From: Flavobacteriales bacterium UBA852
Lineage (GTDB): Bacteria; Bacteroidota; Bacteroidia; Flavobacteriales_E; Vicingaceae
Length of the DNA stretch: 64,000 bases
NCBI GenBank assembly: GCA_002295925.1
Contig: DBGO01000012.1
Span: forward strand, 62,001 to 126,000
Direction of reading: 5' to 3'
The position numbers were made by a program, and so were the translations under genes. Each line of letters begins with the position of its first letter. Positions within the stretch are counted from its first letter, which is position 1. Of this stretch, positions 45,559-55,353 are shown in pieces. The notes beneath the pieces are model-generated. The model ran no database searches, was not told the DNA's origin, and saw only the letters and a list, made by a program, of their open reading frames with translations.

Positions 45559-46623
45559 ATGAACCGGTTATCAAAATATTTTTTAATTCTAACACCTCTT
45601 TTATTTTCGGGAGGAATTATAAAAGCTGCAGAAGAAACAACAACCACCTCTTCCGGAATATCCGACAGCACATTATTAATGTTAATGGTTGGTATTATTT
45701 TGGTATTGCTTATCATCATCTCATTTTTAACAGGAATGTTAAAAAACATCGCTTCGAGTAAATACTTATGGGATAACAATAAAAACAATAAAAAAGAAAG
45801 CAACATTACAGCAGTTGTTTCCGCTTTGTTTTTATTAAGCATCTCCTCTTCAGCATTTGCTGCCGGCGGTGAATCGGCACCATACGCCATGAGCACTACA
45901 ACTTTTTGGTTATTAATGAGCGTTATCATTATATTGTTGGCAATAGCCATTCAATTATTGGTAACAATCAGAAAAATGATTCGCAAAATATCAGGCACTG
46001 ATGCAGTAGAAGAAAGCACCGAAATTTTAGGTATAAAACTAACCGATAGTGTGCCTGTAGAACATGAAAAAGACATTTTACTTGACCACGATTACGACGG
46101 TATTAAAGAGTTAGACAACAACCTGCCTCCATGGTGGTTGTATATGTTCTACATTACCATTATTTTCGGAGTTATTTACTTTTCTGTGCACCACATTTTT
46201 GGCGACGGTGATATTATGTACAAACAATATAATGAACAAATGGCATCTGCGGAAGCAAGTATTGCCGAGTACATGAAAAATTCAGGGAATGCCATTGACG
46301 AAAACAACGTAGAAGCTTTAACAGATGCAGGAGCCATTAGTGAGGGTAAAGCTATATATGACAAAAACTGTGTTACTTGTCACGGTGCTAATGGAGAAGG
46401 TAAGGTAGGTCCAAATTTAACCGATGAATTTTGGTTGCATGGTTGTGGAATAAAAAATGTGTTTAAAACAATTAAAGAAGGTGTACCTGCCAAAGGGATG
46501 ATTTCTTGGAAAACACAACTAAGTCCTGTAGAAATACAAAAAGTGTCAAGTTATATACTTACACTTAAAGGAACCAATCCTGCAGGAGCAAAAGAACCTC
46601 AAGGAGATAAATGTGATGAATAA
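45559..46623 (+). CDS. ccoP: CcoP, monohaem c-type subunit of cbb3 oxidase
   Basis: 354 residues. The core is the LLDHDYDGIKELDNNLPPWWLYMFYITIIFGVIYF segment and membrane helix (about 175-210), followed by a cytochrome c domain with CVTCH at 271-275 and the axial Met in AKGMISW. Proteobacterial CcoP has two haem sites; only one is present here. The N-terminal 140 residues hold four hydrophobic segments in two similar signal-like-plus-helix units, an extension also typical of Bacteroidota. It passes electrons from soluble donors to CcoO. A terminator follows, so ccoG needs its own promoter or readthrough. Confidence 0.92.
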   Translation: MNRLSKYFLILTPLLFSGGIIKAAEETTTTSSGISDSTLLMLMVGIILVLLIIISFLTGMLKNIASSKYLWDNNKNNKKESNITAVVSALFLLSISSSAFAAGGESAPYAMSTTTFWLLMSVIIILLAIAIQLLVTIRKMIRKISGTDAVEESTEILGIKLTDSVPVEHEKDILLDHDYDGIKELDNNLPPWWLYMFYITIIFGVIYFSVHHIFGDGDIMYKQYNEQMASAEASIAEYMKNSGNAIDENNVEALTDAGAISEGKAIYDKNCVTCHGANGEGKVGPNLTDEFWLHGCGIKNVFKTIKEGVPAKGMISWKTQLSPVEIQKVSSYILTLKGTNPAGAKEPQGDKCDE

Positions 46624-46647
46624 AATTTGGCATAAATAAACATCTAT

Positions 46648-46678
46648 ATAAAAAGGGGACTTGTTATCCCCTTTTTAT
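46648..46678 (+). terminator. Terminator after ccoP
   Basis: A stem of about 12 bp (46648-46659 with 46667-46678, AAAAGGGGA core) with a 7-base loop and T-rich end. It divides ccoS-NO-Q-P from ccoG-H-safE. Confidence 0.75.
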
Positions 46679-46774
46679 TATTTAATCAATTAAAATAAAA
46701 ATTTTACATATTTTCAACTCTTGTAATAGAAGTTACTTTAACATTGAAAAATACATCATATATTTATAATAAAA

Positions 46775-48202
46775 ATGGCTACAACAAACGATAAAGAATC
46801 TTTTAGAGACCATATTGGTACAATTACCGAAGAAGGTAAACGAAAATGGATATATCCGAAAAAGCCAAGCGGAAGATTCTACAAATACAGAACTTATGTC
46901 AGTTATATTTTGTTGGCATTTTTGTTTTTGGGTCCGCATTTGCATAAAATATTCGGTTTAGACCATCCTTTGTTTTTGTTTGATGTAATAAACAGAAAAT
47001 TCATCTTATTCGGGCAAGTTTTTTGGCCACAAGATTTTCATTTGTTTGCCTTTATTATGATAACGATGATTATTTTCATCGTGTTGTTTACAGTAGTTTT
47101 CGGGCGGATTTTCTGTGGATGGGTATGTCCGCAAACTATATTTATGGAAATGGTGTTCCGTAAAATAGAATATTGGATAGATGGTGATTACAAACAACAA
47201 ATGAAACTCGCCAAGCAAGAGTGGAATGCCGAAAAAATCAAAAAAAGAGTGTTGAAACATTCCATTTTTTGGATTGTGTCTTTTATTATAGCCAATACAT
47301 TTTTAGCATACATCATTGGTGCCGATAAACTTTGGGAAATTCAAACGGATAATCCAAAAAACCATATTGGCGGACTAATTACATTGATTGCGTTTACAAC
47401 CGTATTCTACTTTATATTCTCGTGGTTTAGAGAACAAGTTTGCATAATTGCTTGTCCTTACGGACGATTACAAGGGGTAATGATAGACCGCAACACTATT
47501 GTAGTAGCTTACGATTACAAGCGTGGCGAGCCAAGAGGCAAATTTCGTAAAAACGAAGACCGTAAAGCCGCAGGAAAAGGAGATTGCATTGATTGTAAAC
47601 AATGTGTTGATGTATGTCCTACCGGTATTGATATTCGCAATGGAACGCAATTGGAATGTATAAACTGTACGGCATGTATTGATGCGTGTGATTTTATGAT
47701 GGAAAAAGTAGGGTTACCAAAAGGTTTAATCCGTTACGACTCCGAAGCACATATTGCCGAAGGCAAGAAAAGTTTACTCACTACACGAGTTAAAGGTTAT
47801 ATCGCCGTATTAATTGCATTAATTGGAATTATTGTTTACTTATTTACTTTACGTGGTGATGTTGAGGCTACCATATTGCGTGCACCGGGAAGTTTATATA
47901 CTCAAGTAGATGATAATCACATCAGTAATATTTACACCTTTAATGTGGTGAATAAAAGTAATGAACCCATTGATGTGCATTATGAATTGGTAGAACCCAA
48001 AGGTGAACTTAAATTGACCGGACAAGATAAAATTCACTTGGAAGTTGGCGAAGAAAAATCAGGTTCATTTTTAATAATTTTAGACAAAAAAGATGTAACC
48101 AAGCATAAACTTCCGGTAAAGGTTAATGTAGTTAGTAACGGCAAAGTAGAAGAAACCTTAACCGTAACATTTTTGGGGCCATTTGGCAATGAGTTTAAAT
48201 AA
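46775..48202 (+). CDS. ccoG: CcoG (FixG/RdxA) ferredoxin-like accessory protein
   Basis: 475 residues. Several membrane helices (including about 32-53, 78-105, 165-188, 205-225, 335-355) surround a 2x[4Fe-4S] ferredoxin site with C271, C274, C277, C281 and C295, C298, C301, C305. A C-terminal periplasmic Ig-like domain follows (about 365-475). CcoG is an accessory factor for cbb3 assembly and is thought to reduce copper for CuB insertion. It lies between ccoP and ccoH, in the normal order. Confidence 0.95.
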   Translation: MATTNDKESFRDHIGTITEEGKRKWIYPKKPSGRFYKYRTYVSYILLAFLFLGPHLHKIFGLDHPLFLFDVINRKFILFGQVFWPQDFHLFAFIMITMIIFIVLFTVVFGRIFCGWVCPQTIFMEMVFRKIEYWIDGDYKQQMKLAKQEWNAEKIKKRVLKHSIFWIVSFIIANTFLAYIIGADKLWEIQTDNPKNHIGGLITLIAFTTVFYFIFSWFREQVCIIACPYGRLQGVMIDRNTIVVAYDYKRGEPRGKFRKNEDRKAAGKGDCIDCKQCVDVCPTGIDIRNGTQLECINCTACIDACDFMMEKVGLPKGLIRYDSEAHIAEGKKSLLTTRVKGYIAVLIALIGIIVYLFTLRGDVEATILRAPGSLYTQVDDNHISNIYTFNVVNKSNEPIDVHYELVEPKGELKLTGQDKIHLEVGEEKSGSFLIILDKKDVTKHKLPVKVNVVSNGKVEETLTVTFLGPFGNEFK

Positions 48203-48233
48203 TTGATAACAAAAATCTTAAAAACATAATATT

Positions 48234-48662
48234 ATGAAATTTCATTGGGGAACAGGATTATTTACCTTTTACGGATTATTTGTTTTGGCTTTTTTGGTGA
48301 TTTTGTATTTTGCCGCCAAAAGCAAAACAGACCTTATTTCGGAAACCTATTACGAAGATGGGGTTAACTACCAGCAAATCATCGACAAAAAACACAATAG
48401 TGACATGCTTTCCGAAAAAATTCAGATAAAAAACGGTAAAACCGGCATCGAAATTACTTTTCCGAAAAGTGTAAATTCTGTTGAGGCAAAAATTAAATTA
48501 GTGCGTATTTCGGATAAAAATTTAGACAGGGAATACACAACAAACGAGCATACTTTCACCATTCCAAACAGTGAAACCACTACGGGCGTTTACCAACTTC
48601 AGATTGATTGGAAAGGTGATAATACCGAATATTATTTCGAAGAAAATATTTATGCACAATAA
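48234..48662 (+). CDS. ccoH: CcoH/FixH family assembly protein
   Basis: 142 residues. N-terminal membrane helix (about 8-29, starting MKFHWGTGLFTFYGLF), then a periplasmic domain. The segment LISETYYEDGVNYQQIIDKKHNSD is the FixH/CcoH pattern. CcoH interacts with CcoN and helps assemble the oxidase. It is 31 bases from ccoG and 15 from the next gene. Confidence 0.9.
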   Translation: MKFHWGTGLFTFYGLFVLAFLVILYFAAKSKTDLISETYYEDGVNYQQIIDKKHNSDMLSEKIQIKNGKTGIEITFPKSVNSVEAKIKLVRISDKNLDREYTTNEHTFTIPNSETTTGVYQLQIDWKGDNTEYYFEENIYAQ

Positions 48663-48677
48663 ATTTATATAAACAAT

Positions 48678-49370
48678 ATGTGGCTTGCTTTAAGCATAGG
48701 ATTTTTGGGCAGTTTCCATTGTATTGGAATGTGTGGGCCTATTGCAATGGCTTTGCCACTGAACAGAAATTCGGTAGTAGAAAAATATTTGGGCATACTT
48801 ACTTATAATGCCGGGCGCATTACCACATACGCTTTAATCGGGGCAATTTTCGGGTTATTGGGGCAAGGCATAAGAATTGCCGGATTTCAGCAAGCGTTAA
48901 GCATTTCTATTGGAATTTTATTGGTTATTTCGGCATTTGTTCCCAAATTATTGGATGGTATTTCTTTTAAAGGGAAAATTGGTTTGCTGTTATCAAACAT
49001 GCAACACGAATTGAGCTTGCTATTTAAGAAAAGTTCGTACGAATCGCTATTCAGCATTGGATTTTTGAACGGTTTTTTACCTTGTGGTTTGGTTTATATG
49101 GCTTTGGGCAGTTCGCTGGCACAAGACACATTGCTCGACAGCATTCTTTTTATGGTATTTTTTGGTGTTGGCACTATGCCTATGATGATATTTGCCTCAG
49201 AATTGGGGGGCGTTATCAGTATCAATTTCAGAAATAAAATCAAACGATTAATTCCGGTGTTTATTGGGGTTGTAGGAATTTTCTTTATTGTGCGTGGAAT
49301 GAATCTGAACATTCCCTATCTTTCTCCAAAAATTAATGTGGAACGCCCCACTATTCAGCAATGCGACTAA
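48678..49370 (+). CDS. SafE/DsbD-like membrane protein of the cco cluster
   Basis: 230 residues, about six membrane helices in two similar halves, with HCIGMCGPIAM in the first (H14-P21) and NGFLPCGLVYMALG in the second. This cysteine-containing pattern belongs to the TauE/SafE-like and DsbD-transmembrane family. Members beside cco genes are assumed to help handle copper or reducing power for oxidase assembly, which has not been shown here. It is the last gene of the cluster and its stop overlaps the stop of the sugar transferase by 3 bases on the other strand. Confidence 0.85.
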   Translation: MWLALSIGFLGSFHCIGMCGPIAMALPLNRNSVVEKYLGILTYNAGRITTYALIGAIFGLLGQGIRIAGFQQALSISIGILLVISAFVPKLLDGISFKGKIGLLLSNMQHELSLLFKKSSYESLFSIGFLNGFLPCGLVYMALGSSLAQDTLLDSILFMVFFGVGTMPMMIFASELGGVISINFRNKIKRLIPVFIGVVGIFFIVRGMNLNIPYLSPKINVERPTIQQCD

Positions 49371-49957
49371 CGAATAATTTTCTTTATTGTCAGTAAAATA
49401 ATTTTAATATCCGTTCCCAATCCCTGATTTTGAATGTATTTTTTATTCAATTCCAATTTATGGGGCATTATTTCTTTAATATATGTTTCTTCCGGATTTT
49501 CGGCTCTTGCCAAAACATCATTTTCATCTACGTATTCAATTGAAGCATAATCGGTTATTCCAGGTTTTACGCTTAATACCCGACGTTGTTCTTCGGTATA
49601 TAAATCGGTATATTTTTTTACTTCGGGGCGAGGACCGACAATGCTCATATCTCCCTTCAACACATTGAACAATTGCGGCAATTCGTCCAATTTGTATTTT
49701 CGCAACCAATAGCCCACTTTTGTAACTCGGGGGTCTCTCCCGCCCACCGTCAGCAATCCTTTTTTATCGGCATTGGTATGCATAGTTCTGAATTTATATA
49801 AACCAAAAGGTTTACCATTTTTGCCAATGCGTTGTTGGATATAAAAAATTCCGCCTTTCGAATCGATGATTATCAATAAAGAAATAATCAGAAACAAGGG
49901 CAAAAGTAAAATTATCCCTATCAATGAAAAGAATATGTCGAATAAGCGTTTAAGCAT
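49367..49957 (-). CDS. Undecaprenyl-phosphate sugar transferase (PglC-like)
   Basis: 196 residues. N-terminal re-entrant or membrane helix (about 5-30), then the small polyprenyl-phosphate sugar-1-phosphate transferase core with KFRTMHTNAD, LDELPQLFNVLKGDMSIVGPRPE and YASIEYVDEND. The Asp-Glu pair in KLDELPQ is the catalytic dyad of the family. It would attach the first sugar of a glycan to the lipid carrier at the inner face of the membrane. Its start overlaps the aminotransferase gene by 8 bases. Confidence 0.92.
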   Translation of the reverse strand: MLKRLFDIFFSLIGIILLLPLFLIISLLIIIDSKGGIFYIQQRIGKNGKPFGLYKFRTMHTNADKKGLLTVGGRDPRVTKVGYWLRKYKLDELPQLFNVLKGDMSIVGPRPEVKKYTDLYTEEQRRVLSVKPGITDYASIEYVDENDVLARAENPEETYIKEIMPHKLELNKKYIQNQGLGTDIKIILLTIKKIIR

Positions 49958-51170
49958 TTTTTAACACATTGTTTACGACATCAATTACCGTATCAATGAC
50001 TTTTTGCATTTGTTCATTGGTTAAATCATAATAAACGGGTAAGCTGATTTCGTGCGCATAATTTTTATATGCCACAGGATAATCTTCAATATTGTAACCC
50101 AAATTTTTGTAATAACTCAATAAAGGCAAGGGTTGAAAATGTACATTGACGGAAACGCCGTTTTCGGCGATTTGCTTAATAATTGCGTTGCGTTGCTGTT
50201 CGGAAATACCTTTAATTCTCAACGGATATAAATGGTAGGAACTTTCTTTTGTTTCTGTTTCATAAGGCGGAAGAGTTGCCCATTGCTGTTCATTTAATTT
50301 TTCGGTATAAAACCGGAAAATTGCTTTTCGTTTGGGTAATGTTTCTTTTTCGTAATATTTTATTTCTACCAAGCCCAGCGAAGCCAAAATATCGGTCATA
50401 TTGGCTTTATAGCCGGCTTCTATTACATCGTACTGCCAAGCACCGGCTTGTGTTTTTGCCAAGGCATCTTTGCTTTGCCCATGCAAACTGATGATGTTTA
50501 AATATTTGTAAATTTCAGTATTGGCAAATGGTTGGGGTAAATTCAATGCTATGGCGCCACCTTCGGCTGTAGTGAAATTTTTAACGGCATGAAACGAAAA
50601 TACCGTTGCATCGCATAGTGTTCCTGTTTTTTGTTTTTTATAGTTTGCACCAAACGAATGCGCCGCATCGGATAATACAAATATTCTGTTTAGTTTATGT
50701 TGATTCTCGTTTTCGGGAACAAAATGTTGCTTGATTTGCTCCGATTTGACCAATTGCATTATTTCATCGTAATCGGCAGGGAAACCGGCAAAATCTACCG
50801 GAATAATGGCTTTTGTTTTGGAAGTAATGGCATGTTTTATTTTTTCGATATTGATATTGAAATCGTGTTCGTTTACATCAACCATTACAGGTGTTGCACC
50901 ACAATGTCTTACCACATTTGCCGTAGCACAATAAGTATAGGCGGGAATAATGACTTCATCGCCTTCTTTTACGCCATACCAGCGCAACATTAATTCCAAT
51001 CCGGCAGTTGCCGAATTGACACACAACACTTTGAGGGCACCGATATACTCCTCGATTTTTTGTTCGAGCAACTTGGTTTTGGGTCCGGTGGTTATCCATC
51101 CGGATTTAAGTGTATCGGCAACTTCATCAATTATTTCTTGATAAATTTTTGGTGGCGAAAAAGGTATCAT
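49950..51170 (-). CDS. DegT/DnrJ/EryC1/StrS family sugar aminotransferase
   Basis: 406 residues from the ATG at 51170 (MIPFSPPKIY); a TTG at 51212 would add fourteen. It is a PLP enzyme that forms amino sugars on nucleotide sugars. The N-terminal SGWITTGPKTKLLEQKIEEYI, the NSATAGLEL anchor, DAAHSFGA and the PLP lysine in FHAVKNFT (K197) are all present. The next gene is a PglC-like transferase, so together they could build an N-acetylated amino-sugar glycan as in the Pgl pathway. The exact sugar is not known. Confidence 0.9.
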   Translation of the reverse strand: MIPFSPPKIYQEIIDEVADTLKSGWITTGPKTKLLEQKIEEYIGALKVLCVNSATAGLELMLRWYGVKEGDEVIIPAYTYCATANVVRHCGATPVMVDVNEHDFNINIEKIKHAITSKTKAIIPVDFAGFPADYDEIMQLVKSEQIKQHFVPENENQHKLNRIFVLSDAAHSFGANYKKQKTGTLCDATVFSFHAVKNFTTAEGGAIALNLPQPFANTEIYKYLNIISLHGQSKDALAKTQAGAWQYDVIEAGYKANMTDILASLGLVEIKYYEKETLPKRKAIFRFYTEKLNEQQWATLPPYETETKESSYHLYPLRIKGISEQQRNAIIKQIAENGVSVNVHFQPLPLLSYYKNLGYNIEDYPVAYKNYAHEISLPVYYDLTNEQMQKVIDTVIDVVNNVLKNA

Positions 51171-51221
51171 GCAAAACTTGTTTGCACCAAAATTACATTT
51201 CTTTTCGGGCAATTGCCAAAA

Positions 51222-51869
51222 TTATTCCACCAAACCGTTTTTAAGGGCAAATTTCACCAACTCGGCAGTATTGCGCACATTGAGTTTTTGCAACAAATTT
51301 CGTCGATGAGTATCTACCGTACGGTTACTGATAAACAATTTATCGGCAATTTCCATATTGGTAAAACCGTCAACAATGAGTTGCAATACTTCCATTTCTC
51401 TTTTTGACAAATCGCCCACAATTTTAGATGCCGAAGGTTTGTCGCTGAGCATACTGTTTATCATGGTTACCGACACTTCGTTGCTGTAGTATTTTTTGCC
51501 GCTACGCACTGCTTTAATGGCACTAATCAGCTCTTCACGTCCGCTTTCTTTAAGGATGTAACCATCGGCGCCGGCTTTTATCATGTTTACAATAAAACCT
51601 TCTTCGGCGTGCATGGTAAGTGCCAACACACGAGTTGCGGGATGCCGTTTTTTAATAATTTCAGTTGCATCAATACCGTTTAACTCAGGCATATTGATGT
51701 CCATTAAAACCACATCAAAGGGTTCTTTTTCTAATATTTGAACCGCTTCGGCACCGTTGGATGCTTCGGCGGCAATTTCTATTTCATCTTTAGCGGGTAA
51801 GAGCATCGCTCTGATACCGTCGCGTACAATTTGATGATCGTCAACCAAAAGCGTTTTAATTTTTCTCAT
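51222..51869 (-). CDS. NarL/LuxR-family response regulator
   Basis: 215 residues. Receiver domain (1-125) with the phospho-accepting D57 (VVLMDINMP), acidic pocket DDH at 10-12 and the Lys of YILKESG (K107). LuxR-type helix-turn-helix at about 150-215 (LSKREMEVLQLIVDGFTNMEIADKLFISNRTVDTHRRNLLQKL). The gene starts 14 bases inside the end of the kinase gene, so the two are translationally coupled partners. The ATG at 51869 is clear. Targets unknown; a palindromic site near the kinase start is a candidate. Confidence 0.93.
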   Translation of the reverse strand: MRKIKTLLVDDHQIVRDGIRAMLLPAKDEIEIAAEASNGAEAVQILEKEPFDVVLMDINMPELNGIDATEIIKKRHPATRVLALTMHAEEGFIVNMIKAGADGYILKESGREELISAIKAVRSGKKYYSNEVSVTMINSMLSDKPSASKIVGDLSKREMEVLQLIVDGFTNMEIADKLFISNRTVDTHRRNLLQKLNVRNTAELVKFALKNGLVE

Positions 51870-54800
51870 AGCTTAATAATTTTGGGTTTATATTAAATTT
51901 TATTTGATAAATAGTTCCTGTTCCGGGAGAAGAAATAAGTTCAATTTCGCCATTTAGATAATTTACTCGCGTAAAAATATTTTGAATACCTATTCCTTTG
52001 CCTTCTTTCATAATTCTCTCATAATCAAAACCTTTACCGTTATCTGAAATTGTCAGCAGTAGATTATTGCCTTCAAACAAAGCTGATACATTTACTTTAT
52101 CTGCTTTGCTGTGCTTGATAATATTGTTAAATATCTCTTGTATGATACGGTAAATGGCAACCTCTGTATTTTGTTCTAAACGTAAATCTTGAATATTGGA
52201 TTTAAAATCAATAACTAATTCTTGATTTTGTAAATCACTAATCATTTCGTTTAGTGCATAATGCAAGCCAAACTCACGCAACGAACGCGACATTAAGCCA
52301 TGCGATATATTACGGGCTTCTTGTACCGATTTTGTCAGTAAACTAAGGATTTTATCATAAATATCATTTTCATAATCATCTAATTTTTCTTTAATAGAAT
52401 CTAAGGCAGTAAGATTCATTTTAGCGGCAAGCAAAATTTGTCCCAAACCATCATGCATATCTTTGGCAAAGCGGTTTTTTTCTTTTTCTTGTGCGGCAAT
52501 TACCTCTGCAACCAGTTTTTCATTCAATTCTTTTTGCTCGGTAATATCGCGTTCAAGCACCAAAACCGAATTTTTATCATAAGGGGCTATTACACTGTTG
52601 TAAAATTTCACCTGTTTATTCTTAATCAGATAATATTCATAATATTCTTTCTTTTTGTTTTTTAATACCCGGTTGATAACCTCTAAGTATTTTTGTGCAA
52701 ATTTAGGATGGTGCAATTCGAGTAAACTTTTATTCAAATATTCTCTTTTGTTGTGTATCAAATTTTTTTCATCATCGCATTTAATAAAATGGATAATACC
52801 TTTGTTATCTATTTGATACAGTATATCTGGCAAGGCATTGAGTAAACTGGACACTTCCGATAATTTTTTGTCCAGTTGTTTTTTTAGCAAATTGTTGTTA
52901 TATATCATTTTAAACGTTCTGAGCAATCGGGCGAAATTGTTAATGTATAACGTTTTTAAATTTTTATCAATACCGGATAAATCAGTCATCCAATTACCGA
53001 TTAATTTTCCATCAATGATTACAGGGGTTACTTGTGCTTTCTTTTTATCAATAATCTTTTCTAACGTATTGGCGAGTTGTTTCTCCCCAAGCATTATTTT
53101 ATTAACCACTTTTACTTTGTGTTTATCCCAATAATAAAGCGTAGAAATATTTTCATCATTTAGTTCTACAAATGCCATAGGAATATTTTTGCCGGCGAAT
53201 AAGTTTTGAGTGTAAACGAAAATAGGCCGGATTTGATAAGAAAAGTTAGTGTATTGATAAGCATTTTTGTAAAAATGATTAATGCTTTTTTGCAATAAGT
53301 TGTCTAAGTGTTCCTTAGTTACATCTTTGGCATTAAAAATGACACCTGTAAACTGTTTGTTTTCAGTTCTGTTTTTTACTTTAACATTTAAGAATTTTAC
53401 GCCTCCATTTTTATCAATCAATCTCCAAATATTTTCAGTGATAATATTTTCAACTGACTGTCTGCTTTTAAAAATATGCAGTGCCTCTTTTTTATCCTCA
53501 TCATAAAAATAATTCAGGAATGATTTACCGATAACTTCTTCGGGTAAATATCCCAATATGTTTTTAACAGCCGGCGAGATGTATTCAAATTCTCCTTTAC
53601 TGTTTAATGTGCCGATAATATCAAAAGCCCCTTCAACCAACTCATGGAATTTCTTTTCATTTTTAAGCAGTTCTTGATGAAATGCAATATTTTGTAATGT
53701 GTGACTTATGTGTTGCGCTACAAATTCAAATATGGTCTTTTCTTGTTCAGTTAATTTTTCTTTTCGGTAAATTATCAAACTCCCGCCTTCTCCTTCTATA
53801 CTTTTAATCGGAATGTTTACTTCGTACCCTTCATTATACTTATTGTGTTGACTTTTATACCTTTGACTTTTTTTAATTTTTAAATTTCTTACACTTTTAA
53901 CAGTAACCGAATCATTATCCAATATAAAATTTTTTACATTTTTATTGAATTCAATTTCAATAATTCCTTTATCAAATACAATTACTTCTTTTAGTTTTAG
54001 CAATATCCTGGATAACAATTTTTCTATACTAATATAGTTTTTAAACGTTTCATCTGATATCTCTATAAAAAAGTCTTTTATTTTACTAATGTTAACTTCA
54101 TTATTTATATCTTCAAACGTTCCGATGGCATATTTTTGATTTTGAAACTCAAAAAAATTGTTGGAATGCGCCACATAACATTCTTCATTATTGGGTAGTT
54201 TTAATTTATAAACTAAGTTTTTGAATGATAGTTCATTTGCCCAATTCTCATTAACTTTTTCAACATCTCCTTCTATAATCAACTTAGAGAAAGCAAAACA
54301 AGGCATTCCTATCAGTTCTTCTTTTTTAAATCCGGTAAAGTTTATTAGTGATTCACTTACATCAATAATTATATATTCTCCGTTTACTTTTTTTGCCCAA
54401 TACAACCCTTGCAATAATTTTTTACGCATTACTTCATTTTGTGCTAATACGAAATCATGAATATTATTTTCGGGCTTTGATAAATCGTAAACCTTTACAA
54501 TTGACTTTAAGCCAATAATTTGTTTATTAATTCCATGTTTTTTGGTTATCCATCCTTGAATAAACAATCTTTTATTTGTTTTTGCCGTATAACTGTGATG
54601 ACTATACATCATCATATCTTGGTTTGAATCTTTAAATGACATAATTTCATCCATTATGCGTTGCTTTTCTTTTTTATCTATTAAATTAAACAACGCTTCA
54701 GGGTCATATGCCTGTTGGTTTGATATTTCAAGAACTGATTTTAGTTTATCAGAAAGAATCATTTTATTTAACCGGGCATCAAACTCCCAATTATAAAAAT

Positions 54801-55353
54801 GATGAAAATCTTCCAACTCGGTCAGGTATTCCAATTTCCTGCTTTCACTTTCTTTTAATATTTCTATTTCCAGTCTTTTCTCTATCAATGGAGCAACATT
54901 AGAAAAGACATCAAGAGCCAATTTTTCATCTTTCAAACTGTGTTGCGTTGTTAAGCCAACCAGTAAGCCAATTTTTTTATTATTCGAATCACGCAATTCG
55001 TAACCTATATATCCCCTTAATTGCATCTGCTTTGCCAACACATCATCAGGGAACAATTCGGATAACTTATCATTATATACGGCATATGCTTGTTTATTAA
55101 AAACAAGCTCACAAGGTGTATATTCAAGATCATAAATAAAATTATCAATAATTGTATTATTGTGCGCCACAACTACTGTCTCCGATTTATTTTCTATAGG
55201 TAAAAATTTACCCACAAAACAATAATCAAATGCCAAATGCTTTTGCAAATACAAGCATGCTTGTTGCAAAAATTCTATGTTCGATTTAATGCTTAACAAC
55301 GGGTAGAAATTACCGATAATTATTTGCGTTTTTTTATTTATTTCTTTTTTCAA
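51856..55353 (-). CDS. Large GAF/PAS sensor histidine kinase (HisKA_3 type)
   Basis: 1165 residues, cytoplasmic throughout by the absence of membrane helices. Sensor part (order by pattern, limits approximate): GAF-like 20-165, PAS 185-300, PAS 305-430, GAF-like 440-560, PAS 565-690, GAF-like 695-840, PAS 845-960. Kinase part: HisKA_3 helices with the H-box DMHDGLGQ (H967), and an ATPase domain (about 1070-1155) with NNIIKHSKADKV (N-box), DNGKGFD and GIGIQNI. It is the partner of the NarL-type regulator. The first codon is TTG at 55353: a TAA lies 16 bases further upstream in frame and no ATG occurs in the first 100 codons, so a non-ATG start is needed. Confidence 0.9.
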   Translation of the reverse strand: MKKEINKKTQIIIGNFYPLLSIKSNIEFLQQACLYLQKHLAFDYCFVGKFLPIENKSETVVVAHNNTIIDNFIYDLEYTPCELVFNKQAYAVYNDKLSELFPDDVLAKQMQLRGYIGYELRDSNNKKIGLLVGLTTQHSLKDEKLALDVFSNVAPLIEKRLEIEILKESESRKLEYLTELEDFHHFYNWEFDARLNKMILSDKLKSVLEISNQQAYDPEALFNLIDKKEKQRIMDEIMSFKDSNQDMMMYSHHSYTAKTNKRLFIQGWITKKHGINKQIIGLKSIVKVYDLSKPENNIHDFVLAQNEVMRKKLLQGLYWAKKVNGEYIIIDVSESLINFTGFKKEELIGMPCFAFSKLIIEGDVEKVNENWANELSFKNLVYKLKLPNNEECYVAHSNNFFEFQNQKYAIGTFEDINNEVNISKIKDFFIEISDETFKNYISIEKLLSRILLKLKEVIVFDKGIIEIEFNKNVKNFILDNDSVTVKSVRNLKIKKSQRYKSQHNKYNEGYEVNIPIKSIEGEGGSLIIYRKEKLTEQEKTIFEFVAQHISHTLQNIAFHQELLKNEKKFHELVEGAFDIIGTLNSKGEFEYISPAVKNILGYLPEEVIGKSFLNYFYDEDKKEALHIFKSRQSVENIITENIWRLIDKNGGVKFLNVKVKNRTENKQFTGVIFNAKDVTKEHLDNLLQKSINHFYKNAYQYTNFSYQIRPIFVYTQNLFAGKNIPMAFVELNDENISTLYYWDKHKVKVVNKIMLGEKQLANTLEKIIDKKKAQVTPVIIDGKLIGNWMTDLSGIDKNLKTLYINNFARLLRTFKMIYNNNLLKKQLDKKLSEVSSLLNALPDILYQIDNKGIIHFIKCDDEKNLIHNKREYLNKSLLELHHPKFAQKYLEVINRVLKNKKKEYYEYYLIKNKQVKFYNSVIAPYDKNSVLVLERDITEQKELNEKLVAEVIAAQEKEKNRFAKDMHDGLGQILLAAKMNLTALDSIKEKLDDYENDIYDKILSLLTKSVQEARNISHGLMSRSLREFGLHYALNEMISDLQNQELVIDFKSNIQDLRLEQNTEVAIYRIIQEIFNNIIKHSKADKVNVSALFEGNNLLLTISDNGKGFDYERIMKEGKGIGIQNIFTRVNYLNGEIELISSPGTGTIYQIKFNINPKLLSYEKN

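Noticed and set aside
51208..51217. GGCAATTGCC palindrome before the aminotransferase gene
   Set aside because: A 10-bp palindrome without loop; frequent by chance.
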